64,000 nucleotides of DNA from Chloroflexota bacterium (lineage in GTDB: Bacteria > Chloroflexota > Anaerolineae > Anaerolineales > Villigracilaceae). Position 1 is the stretch's first letter; each line of letters begins with the position of its first letter. Positions 1 through 7,021 of the stretch are shown here, piece after piece. The DNA lies in contig JACPYX010000018.1 in NCBI GenBank assembly GCA_016195815.1, positions 306,509 through 370,508 of the forward strand, written 5' to 3'. The position numbers and the translations under genes are program-made. Below the pieces are notes generated by a model. It searched no databases. It worked only from the letters and a program-made list of their open reading frames with translations, and had not been told where the DNA came from.

Positions 1-1
1 G

Positions 2-811
2 GAAGCGTCGCCCTCGGTGGACGCCAAGATCCCGCGCCAGGAGGGATTGCCTGGCGGGGCGCGCATCAAGATCATCCATCCGGTTGTGGCGCCGGGGCTG
101 GGCTATCCCAGCATCAATATCCGTCTCTTTGAGCCGAAGCCCGTTCCGCCAGAGCGCCTGGTCGAATGGAAGGTAGCTCCCTCGAAAGTCATTGACAGCC
201 TGGTCGGACTCGTCTCGAACGCATTGCGCATCCTTGTGATCGGAGGCACTGCATCCGGCAAGACGACACTGCTCTCCGCTCTTTGTCACGGGATTCCGAA
301 GGATGCGCGCGTGGTGAAGATCGAGGACCCCGAAGAAATATGGCTGGATCATCCGCACGTTGTCACTCTTGAAGCGCGGCCCGCGCAGGTCGGATCGAGC
401 ATCCTTCCGTATTCGCTGGCTTCTGCCGTGGACGACGCGATGCGTATGTCGCCCAAGTGGTTGATCGTGGGCGAGATGCGCAGGGGCGACGCGGTGGCTG
501 CGTTGTTCCGGGCGCAGATGTCCGACCACCCAGGCCTCTCCACGTTCCACGCCGAAGGCCCGGAGGCGGCGGTCATGCGCCTGAACCTGCTGCTTGCCGG
601 AGACGTTGGCATTCGCGCCGAGGCCGCAAAGGAAATGTTTGCGCAGGCAGTGGACCTGATCGTGCAGGTGGGCTGGCATTCAGGCAGGCGCGCCATGGTC
701 GGCGTATGGGAGGTCGAAAAGACTCTTAAGGGCGGCAATGTGCAATTCCGCCAGGTGTACAAACCGGGTGACGAAGACCTGCTGCCCATTTCGATAGAGC
801 GTCGTGTATAG
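2..811 (+). CDS. TadA/CpaF-like secretion ATPase, 5' truncated by window edge
   Basis: The reading frame is open to the left edge, so the N-terminus is missing. The visible part has a Walker A loop (IGGTASGKTTLLSAL), the acidic KIEDPEE segment, a Walker B-like stretch (WLIVGEMRRGDAV) and a HAEGPEAAVMRL segment matching the His-box of VirB11/CpaF/TadA ATPases. These hexameric cytoplasmic ATPases power assembly of Tad/Flp pili or related secretion. It is followed, after two unrelated-looking enzyme genes, by TadB-, TadC-, Flp- and TadE-like genes, which supports the Tad assignment. GEMRRGD replaces the usual GEVRGGE, so it is a divergent member. The family is secure; the exact subfamily is inferred from context. 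Confidence 0.85.
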   Translation, partial: EASPSVDAKIPRQEGLPGGARIKIIHPVVAPGLGYPSINIRLFEPKPVPPERLVEWKVAPSKVIDSLVGLVSNALRILVIGGTASGKTTLLSALCHGIPKDARVVKIEDPEEIWLDHPHVVTLEARPAQVGSSILPYSLASAVDDAMRMSPKWLIVGEMRRGDAVAALFRAQMSDHPGLSTFHAEGPEAAVMRLNLLLAGDVGIRAEAAKEMFAQAVDLIVQVGWHSGRRAMVGVWEVEKTLKGGNVQFRQVYKPGDEDLLPISIERRV

Positions 812-821
812 GAGTTCTTGC

Positions 822-2342
822 GTGATTGACACAAACTTAATTGAAATTCCACTCAATACCACACCGGCCGTTTTGACGATCCTGCCGTTCATCATTCGCG
901 GCCGCGAGATCACGGCCAGCGAACTGCTGTACCAGAGTCGGGATGGCAGGGTTCAGTTCAGTTATCCTGATCCTCGACCGCTGCTCAATCGCATCGTTCT
1001 GTCCGATCCTGTTCAACTCCAGCGTGATTTCGCAGGCGTTTCCGTAAACGAGATCATCGAGTTTCTCTCCGAAGCTGGCAAAGCCATGACTCTCGATAAC
1101 GAACGCATGCAGATGGCCTGCGAGTTCAGCACGCCATTCAGCGCCCTGCCAGCCTCCATCGTGAAAGGCAGCTACGATCTGATCCCGATCGTCTTCTCGA
1201 AGATCGCACTGCGGGCGATGGTTGAAAATGAGATTGGCTCCAAATATCTGGATGGCTGGGTGGAGATGCCCTATGCGGACAAGATCGCAAGACGACGCGC
1301 TTACGGCGCAAGGACTCTGCACTTCATATCCGGCAATGTTCCGACTGTTGCGGCCCTGAGCATCGCGCGTGCCGCGTTGATCAAAGCGGACAATATCGTG
1401 AAGATCGCACCCAATGATCCGCTCACGGCCTGGGCAATTGTGGGTGCGATGATGGATGTGGATCCCAACCATCCCGTCACCAAACATTTCTCGGTCGTGT
1501 ACTGGCCGAAGGATATGCGCGACTTTGAGAATGAATTAATTCAATCGCGTTACATCGAGAAGATCATCTCGTGGGGCGGCGCGCTTGGCGGAGTCAACTC
1601 AGCGCTCGAGCATGGCAACCTGCAAGCCTCTGGCATCGACGTGCTTTCGCTTGGCGCGAAATTCAGCATCTCAATTCTTGGATCGGATGCTTTCAAGACT
1701 CCGAATGAAATTGATCGTGTCGCAAAGCTCACCGCCAAGGATGCCGGATCGTTCAACATGCAATCCTGCGGCTCGGCTCGTTTCCATTTCGTGCAGGCCA
1801 CACCCGATCAAGCAAAGAAGTATGCAGAGCGTTTGTATCTGCGCATGCAAGCGCAGGATCCGGCATTGAGCGCCATCCCGAAAAACTTCCCAACCGAATT
1901 GCGTGATGAATTAAATGCCGCCCGCACACAGGATGATCTCTATTACGTGGTCGGCGGGGAAAAGGATGAAGGTGCGGTGGTTGTGAGTCTCACGGGCGGG
2001 ACGCCGGACTTCTTCCCAACAGACAAGGTGGTGATCGTCATCCCGTTCAGTGGAGACCTGGCGCAGATCGCGGAGCGCATCCACCCGTCTACCCAGACCG
2101 TTGGCATTTACCCGGCCTCATTGAAGGAGCGGCTGCGGGACATACTGGTCGCGCGCGGTGTGTGTCGCTTCATCGACATCGGTCACACCATCGATTACGC
2201 CATCGGCGGACCGTTCAACACCTACGAGATCATGCGACGTGCTGTGCGCTGGGTGCTCGACGAATCGTATCCATCCAAAGCCTCACTGCCCTGGTTTTAT
2301 CTGCGTAAAGCCTGGCAGATTCTCAGTCATCATATTTTTTAG
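822..2342 (+). CDS. LuxC-like long-chain acyl-CoA reductase
   Basis: A 506-residue protein. GTG at 822 is chosen because AGGAG lies about 6 bases upstream; the preceding gene stops at 811. The HFISGNVPTVAAL segment and the later SCGSARF segment, with the probable acyl-accepting cysteine, match the LuxC family of the aldehyde dehydrogenase fold. LuxC reduces activated fatty acyl groups to aldehydes with NADPH. The next gene is LuxE-like, so substrate activation and reduction appear paired as in the fatty-acid reductase complex. No luxA, luxB or luxD gene is visible, so bioluminescence is not implied. Its position between tadA and tadB/tadC genes suggests lipid or aldehyde chemistry serving the surface apparatus, which is inference. 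Confidence 0.82.
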   Translation: MIDTNLIEIPLNTTPAVLTILPFIIRGREITASELLYQSRDGRVQFSYPDPRPLLNRIVLSDPVQLQRDFAGVSVNEIIEFLSEAGKAMTLDNERMQMACEFSTPFSALPASIVKGSYDLIPIVFSKIALRAMVENEIGSKYLDGWVEMPYADKIARRRAYGARTLHFISGNVPTVAALSIARAALIKADNIVKIAPNDPLTAWAIVGAMMDVDPNHPVTKHFSVVYWPKDMRDFENELIQSRYIEKIISWGGALGGVNSALEHGNLQASGIDVLSLGAKFSISILGSDAFKTPNEIDRVAKLTAKDAGSFNMQSCGSARFHFVQATPDQAKKYAERLYLRMQAQDPALSAIPKNFPTELRDELNAARTQDDLYYVVGGEKDEGAVVVSLTGGTPDFFPTDKVVIVIPFSGDLAQIAERIHPSTQTVGIYPASLKERLRDILVARGVCRFIDIGHTIDYAIGGPFNTYEIMRRAVRWVLDESYPSKASLPWFYLRKAWQILSHHIF

Positions 2343-2354
2343 GAGACCATCTTC

Positions 2355-3749
2355 ATGACCACATCAACTTTTCCAGGCGCACCCGAAACCTGGACGCGCC
2401 TGTCCACCCAAACCCTGTTCTCCCTTTCAAAGAGCGAACTCGAAGAACTGCAACTTAGTTGGGCGAAGCATCGCTTTGCCGATCTGCGCGAGCGCATCCC
2501 GGCATTGAAATCCCTGGCCGATAAACAAGGCGTGAACGAAATTGCCGACTTCGACACCCTGGCCGCCATCCTGTTTACGCACCAGGTCTACAAAAATTAT
2601 CCATTCGCCTTCATTGAGAACAAACAATTCGCCGAATTGACTCGCTGGCTGAACAAGCTCACGACACATGATTTATCCACCGTGAACATGCAAGGCGTGA
2701 ACACCATCGATGAATGGCTCTCGCGTTTGGACGAAGCGGGCATGTTTGTCTTTCATTCCACCGGCACCAGCGGCAAGCTCTCTTTCTTTCCGCGCAGCCA
2801 GACCGAAAAGAAAGCCTGGGTGGACGGCACATACGCATTTCTCGAAGCCTTCGTGCCTGACATCCACAACACGCACCTGCCTGTTTTTTGGCCTGCCTAT
2901 CGCAGCGGACGCCAGGCGGGTATGCGCCTAATCTCGTACTTCGGCCCAACTCTCGCCGGAAATAAAGCCGAGTATCACAGCCTGTTCAACGCGCCCATGT
3001 CAGCGGATTTCATGTCACTGGCTATGCGTTACAAACACGCGCGGGAGCGCGGCGACTTGAAGACGACGGATACCATCAAGGCCATCTTCCAGACCAAGGG
3101 CGAGATCGTCACGCTCTCGGCGCGCAAAGCAGGCCTGATGAAAAAATTCTTCGGCAGAATGGTGAATGATTATCGCGGTCGGCGCGTGTTCCTGATGGCT
3201 CAGGCCACTGACCTGCTCGAAGTCGCACAGAATGGATTGCAGGCTGGGCAGAGTCATGTGTTTGCGTCCGACTCCATTCTTCTAACTGGCGGCGGCTTCA
3301 AAGGGCAAAAGGAAGTGACGGATTGGCAAGAGATCCTAAAAAATTTCTATGGCGTCGATCAAGTCTTCATGTCCTACGGCATGACCGAACTCAACACCTA
3401 CAACCCGGCCTGTCCGAATGGCGGCTATCATGTCTTTCCCTGGAATATTCCGCTGGTGGTGAGTAATGACGGCGAGCCTTTGCCTCGCACGGGCATTCAA
3501 ACCGGAAGAGCAGGCTACTTCGATCTGCTGGCGCAAACCTATTGGGGCGGCATCCTGACAGGCGACCGCGTCACTGTCCATTACGACGGCGAGTGCGGCT
3601 GCGGCTGGCAGGGACCCTGGATCGAAGATAACGTGCAGCGCTTCGCCGAACTCATGGGCGGCGAGGACATCATCTCCTGTGCGGGCGTGCAAACGGCATA
3701 CAGTGATTTCATGGAATATGTTGCGGCAGATGTGCCGGAGGGGGAGTGA
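2355..3749 (+). CDS. LuxE-like acyl-protein synthetase / adenylate-forming ligase
   Basis: A 464-residue protein starting 12 bases after the LuxC-like gene, with AGGAG upstream. The STGTSGK motif (HSTGTSGKLSFFPRSQ) is the phosphate-binding loop of LuxE and phenylacetate-CoA-ligase-like enzymes. YGMTELNTYNPAC resembles the adenylation core motif, and a later CGCGWQGPW segment is cysteine-rich. Family members activate fatty acids as acyl-AMP and transfer them to a cysteine for reduction by LuxC. Its stop overlaps the next gene (TGATG), so translation is probably coupled. A related acyl-ligase activity cannot be excluded, but pairing with LuxC makes LuxE the best reading. Confidence 0.8.
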   Translation: MTTSTFPGAPETWTRLSTQTLFSLSKSELEELQLSWAKHRFADLRERIPALKSLADKQGVNEIADFDTLAAILFTHQVYKNYPFAFIENKQFAELTRWLNKLTTHDLSTVNMQGVNTIDEWLSRLDEAGMFVFHSTGTSGKLSFFPRSQTEKKAWVDGTYAFLEAFVPDIHNTHLPVFWPAYRSGRQAGMRLISYFGPTLAGNKAEYHSLFNAPMSADFMSLAMRYKHARERGDLKTTDTIKAIFQTKGEIVTLSARKAGLMKKFFGRMVNDYRGRRVFLMAQATDLLEVAQNGLQAGQSHVFASDSILLTGGGFKGQKEVTDWQEILKNFYGVDQVFMSYGMTELNTYNPACPNGGYHVFPWNIPLVVSNDGEPLPRTGIQTGRAGYFDLLAQTYWGGILTGDRVTVHYDGECGCGWQGPWIEDNVQRFAELMGGEDIISCAGVQTAYSDFMEYVAADVPEGE

Positions 3750-4330
3750 TGGACATACCCGCGCTCACCATGATGTTCTTTGGCGTTTTGATAGTTGGGA
3801 CAGGCGCAACAGGCCTGGCGGCTCCGCAGCTTCTGCTCTCCATCCTCGGCCTTTCCTCGTCACCCTCAACGCAAATATTTGTGATGGCCTCCTCGCAGGC
3901 CTCACTTGCGTTGGGGCTGTATTACATGCTGGCTGCCGTTTATAACACGCGGGCGTTCTTCAAGTGGAGTGTCCCGATCAGGATAGGGAACTTCGTTGTA
4001 TTCGCGGGCATGGTGATTTTCGGGACAGCTCCAGCAAGCTGGCTGCTCGTTGCAGGCCTCGAATTAACAGGGGCGCTGGCAACCGGGCTTGCCTTGCGCT
4101 ACCAGAAGGATGGCGGCGCAAGGCTTAGTCATTTCGATGTCATCCGAATAGCAAGCGCAGCGCTGGCCCTTATCGCCGCCGTCCCTGCCTTCAACTGGCT
4201 GGGCATTTACGGAAGCGCCTCGGCGTTTCTCGTTGTAAGCAGCGCAGGTTTTGTCTATGCTTACCAAAAATTTCCTTCGCTCGACGAAATCCACAATGAG
4301 ATTTCGGAAGAAAGGAGACAAACGGAATGA
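3749..4330 (+). CDS. hypothetical multi-pass membrane protein
   Basis: About 193 residues starting at ATG 3749, one base into the previous stop codon. It has five or six hydrophobic segments (for example MMFFGVLIVGTGATGLAA and FVVFAGMVIFGTAPASWLL) and a charged C-terminal tail (EIHNEISEERRQ). I do not recognise the family. Its end overlaps the start of the TadB-like gene by ATGA, so it is a translationally coupled member of the operon linking the LuxCE-like genes to the secretion genes. A role at the membrane with that machinery is likely, but no biochemical function can be given. Confidence 0.7.
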   Translation: MDIPALTMMFFGVLIVGTGATGLAAPQLLLSILGLSSSPSTQIFVMASSQASLALGLYYMLAAVYNTRAFFKWSVPIRIGNFVVFAGMVIFGTAPASWLLVAGLELTGALATGLALRYQKDGGARLSHFDVIRIASAALALIAAVPAFNWLGIYGSASAFLVVSSAGFVYAYQKFPSLDEIHNEISEERRQTE

Positions 4331-5289
4331 TCACCACAAGCTTATTCGATATTCCAGCCAGCCTTTCGGCGCTTCTGCCCTTCGTCGGCGCTGGCGCGCT
4401 GGCATGGATTGCCTGGCGCATTGGCGGAAGGTTTACTCCTCGGATTGGAAAACCCAGGAACATTGCGCGGATCGAGATGTTCGCAGCCAGTAAGGGCGGG
4501 GCAGGGAAGGTGTCTGCCGCGCCGGTCGGGAGTTTCGAGCATAGAGTCAGAATTGCCTTTACCAAGCTCGGCATTAATGCGGCAGGCAGCGAAGAATATT
4601 ACCTGATGGTATCCCGCATTGTAGCGGGCGCAGGATTGAGCCTCATCCTGATGCTGGTTGGACTTCCGTTCTTCACCAGCCTGATTGGTTTGGTCGCAGG
4701 ATATGTTTTCGTGAACGGCTGGATCAAACGCTCATGGAACAAAGTCCGCACCGAAATCGAGGCCGAGCTTCCGTCTCTGTTGATGCGTTTGAGCGCAACC
4801 ATTCAGGCTTCGCCGAACGTGCCAGCCGCGCTGGAAACTGTAGCGAAGACCCTGCGTTCCAACGGCCCCCTGCGTGCGTGGACGCTGGAGACTGCGGGCA
4901 GGATGCACAGTGAGGGGCACGGCGCGATGGAGTCCATCCGCGAAAGCGCGGCAGGTATGTCCACCTCGCTCTCGATCGCGGCGGATCTAATTGGGCGCAT
5001 GTGGACCACCGGCGGCGAGGGCTATACAAAAGCGTTTGGAGCTGCGGCGGACAACCTCGAGTCGGTGCTGGATGCGCGCGTGCTCGCCAGGGCCAAGGGT
5101 GGCAGCGCGCAAGGCACGGTGAACATCCTAACCGTGATGACCTTTGCCATGATCGCGTTCATGAGCCGCTCAAACGCCCTGGCCGATATTGTAAAGCTGC
5201 CGCTGGTGCAAATTCTGTACGCGCTGATCTCGCTGGTGATTGTGTATGGCCACAGCCAGGTCAGTGACATCATCGATAACGCGGTATAG
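4327..5289 (+). CDS. TadB-like inner membrane platform protein (T2SSF domain)
   Basis: A 320-residue protein with an N-terminal membrane segment, a central pair of membrane helices and C-terminal helices. The cytoplasmic segment (LPSLLMRLSATIQASPNVPAALE, then MESIRESAAGMSTS) has the pattern of the type II secretion F domain found in TadB/TadC. Such proteins form the membrane platform on which the TadA ATPase acts. ATGA overlap with the preceding gene and close spacing to the next T2SSF gene (8 bases) match the usual tadB-tadC pairing. Sequence identity to model TadB looks low, so the letter assignment relies on order. Confidence 0.78.
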   Translation: MITTSLFDIPASLSALLPFVGAGALAWIAWRIGGRFTPRIGKPRNIARIEMFAASKGGAGKVSAAPVGSFEHRVRIAFTKLGINAAGSEEYYLMVSRIVAGAGLSLILMLVGLPFFTSLIGLVAGYVFVNGWIKRSWNKVRTEIEAELPSLLMRLSATIQASPNVPAALETVAKTLRSNGPLRAWTLETAGRMHSEGHGAMESIRESAAGMSTSLSIAADLIGRMWTTGGEGYTKAFGAAADNLESVLDARVLARAKGGSAQGTVNILTVMTFAMIAFMSRSNALADIVKLPLVQILYALISLVIVYGHSQVSDIIDNAV

Positions 5290-5297
5290 GAGGCAGT

Positions 5298-6161
5298 ATG
5301 GTTATCGTTCCTTTTCTTGCGGCAGGGGTGATAGGCCTTTTGTTCCACCAGTTCTTTCGAGGGATCGAGTTTTCGAGCGGCTCATCCGCATCCTCGCGCC
5401 TGGAACGTTTTGCTTCTGCGGATCGCCGGGGCATTACCGAGCGCGTGGGCGATTCGCTGATAGACCGCCTGGGTCTCAGTTTCGAGTCCTGGGAGCACGA
5501 ACTGCTCTGGGCGCATCTGGGCGGTTTCTACGAGGGCAAGACGGCTGGAAGCGTGCTTGGAAAGTCGATATTGTTCGGAACGGTCGGGATTGCATATCTG
5601 TTGATCTTCAGGTCTTTCAGCCCAATGTTCGTGGCTGGCGTTGCGGTTGCCGCATATTACCCATATCTCCAATTGCACGGACGCGCAAATGATGTGCGGG
5701 ATGCGGTCAAGCGCAGCCTGCCTGAAGCGGCGGCCCTGATTGCCGCGGAAATGAGCGCGGGATCGTCTGCTGAAACGGCGGTAGCGCGCGCAACATCACT
5801 GCCGGGACCGCTTGGAAACCTGCTACGACAGGTGACGCAGAACGCCCAGCAGTCGGGCCGCCTGATCTTCTCGCGCGATATGCTGGATGGCGCGCTGGTC
5901 GAGGAATCGACTCGTTACAAGATGCCGCACCTGGAGGCCTTTGCGCAACAGGTTGACCTGGTTGCGTCCAAAGGCGCCGAGGGGCCTCGCCAGATGGGAG
6001 AGGTGGCGCGCGGCCTGGCGCGTGAATATCGTTCGGATGTTGCCAGGTCCGCCGAGACGCTGGGCAACAAACTGCTTGCGCCGATCTCGCTTTACATCTT
6101 TGTGCCGTTCATGCTGGCGATTTTCGTTCCGCTGATGGCAAGCGTCTTCACATCATTTTAG
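5298..6161 (+). CDS. TadC-like inner membrane platform protein (T2SSF domain)
   Basis: A 287-residue protein with AGGAGG upstream of ATG 5298. An N-terminal membrane segment and a pair near residues 90-125 precede the cytoplasmic T2SSF-like domain (RSLPEAAALIAAEMSAGSS, AREYRSDVARSAETLGNK). It ends with a hydrophobic stretch (LYIFVPFMLAIFVPLM). It is the second F-type platform protein of the Tad system and would pair with the upstream TadB-like protein. The next gene starts 8 bases later, so it is part of the same transcript. Confidence 0.78.
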   Translation: MVIVPFLAAGVIGLLFHQFFRGIEFSSGSSASSRLERFASADRRGITERVGDSLIDRLGLSFESWEHELLWAHLGGFYEGKTAGSVLGKSILFGTVGIAYLLIFRSFSPMFVAGVAVAAYYPYLQLHGRANDVRDAVKRSLPEAAALIAAEMSAGSSAETAVARATSLPGPLGNLLRQVTQNAQQSGRLIFSRDMLDGALVEESTRYKMPHLEAFAQQVDLVASKGAEGPRQMGEVARGLAREYRSDVARSAETLGNKLLAPISLYIFVPFMLAIFVPLMASVFTSF

Positions 6162-6169
6162 GAAGAGCA

Positions 6170-6718
6170 ATGTTGATCAACGCGTTCGGCTCATTGCTTT
6201 TTGTCATTCTCTTTCTTGTGCGCGTGAACCAGGGATTGCAAGGCAGCCTGGCGGCCTGGTTTCTGGCGGCGCAGTCAGGGCTGGCGGCTGTCCGAATCGT
6301 TTTCAGAAAACCAGCATCGAAGACAGCGCCCTGGCCTATCCAGGCGATTGCGTGGCTGTCTGCTGTGACGCCGCTGGCAATGACCATTTCAACAACAGCG
6401 CCCTACCTTGCGATACCAGGCCTCGCGCTCTCGATCTGGTCGCTGGCGGCGGTCGGAGATTCGTTTTCGATTGCGCCTTCCGACCGCGGCCTGGTGCAGC
6501 GCGGACCCTATCGGTTTCTTCGTCACCCAATGTATGCCGGTGAACTGTTGTCCCTGCTGGGCGTACTCGTGTCCAAGCCTCTGCTTTGGAACTGGATCGT
6601 CCTCGCAGCCTTTGCCGCGTCCGTCTACATACGGATCGTCGCAGAGGAGGCGCTTCTGGAAGGCTATTACCGATATACAAGAAGTGTGAAATGGAAACTG
6701 ATTCCGTTGGTCTGGTAG
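6170..6718 (+). CDS. ICMT/NnrU-like integral membrane methyltransferase
   Basis: A 182-residue membrane protein. The motif RGPYRFLRHPMYAGELLSLLG is the signature of the isoprenylcysteine carboxyl methyltransferase / phospholipid methyltransferase superfamily, where it contributes to S-adenosylmethionine binding. The downstream EEALLEGYYRYTR is the second conserved block (EE...Y..Y). These enzymes methylate membrane-embedded small substrates or lipidated cysteines. Its presence in an operon with acyl-activating enzymes and pilin genes raises the possibility of modifying a lipidated surface protein or lipid, which is inference. Substrate unknown. Confidence 0.75.
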   Translation: MLINAFGSLLFVILFLVRVNQGLQGSLAAWFLAAQSGLAAVRIVFRKPASKTAPWPIQAIAWLSAVTPLAMTISTTAPYLAIPGLALSIWSLAAVGDSFSIAPSDRGLVQRGPYRFLRHPMYAGELLSLLGVLVSKPLLWNWIVLAAFAASVYIRIVAEEALLEGYYRYTRSVKWKLIPLVW

Positions 6719-6999
6719 GGCCTGCCGTATTGACAAACAGCATCATCGCCAGGCAAGCCGCGCGTGAAATCGTTTGCAGTACGCAGGGCTTGGACGAAAA
6801 GCAGGCGGAGAGGTTCTTTGCATGGCTTGCGCGCCGCGCCGGGCAAATCCCGCCCTGCGGGTGCTGCCAGAAGCCAAGACTGGAATCCTTTCTGTGCGGC
6901 TGGCTTGGAGTACATGCCTCTTCTGTTCCGGCCTTGTTTTTAGAATACACGCTGATTATGGGCGAGGTCGAACACTTCTGCCTGAATGAGCAAGAATGA
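6691..6999 (+). CDS. possible small hypothetical protein
   Basis: A 102-residue frame from ATG 6691, overlapping the end of the methyltransferase gene in another frame and running 14 bases into the longer frame of the next gene. It contains a CGCC cluster and no recognisable domain. No good ribosome-binding site is visible. It fills the otherwise unexplained 300 bases between 6718 and 7022, but could equally be spurious. Reported because it is the only sizeable frame in that gap. Confidence 0.3.
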   Translation: METDSVGLVGPAVLTNSIIARQAAREIVCSTQGLDEKQAERFFAWLARRAGQIPPCGCCQKPRLESFLCGWLGVHASSVPALFLEYTLIMGEVEHFCLNEQE

Positions 7000-7021
7000 A
7001 ACAGTCAAGGAGCTTTTGTTT

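Noticed and set aside
822..3749. LuxC/LuxE homologues as part of a bioluminescence operon
   Set aside because: No luxA, luxB or luxD is present and the pair is embedded in pilus genes; aldehyde chemistry for another purpose is more likely.
2..6161. Conjugative type IV secretion system
   Set aside because: The ATPase, two T2SSF proteins, Flp pilin and A24 peptidase define a Tad-type machine; no VirB4, VirD4 or relaxase is visible.
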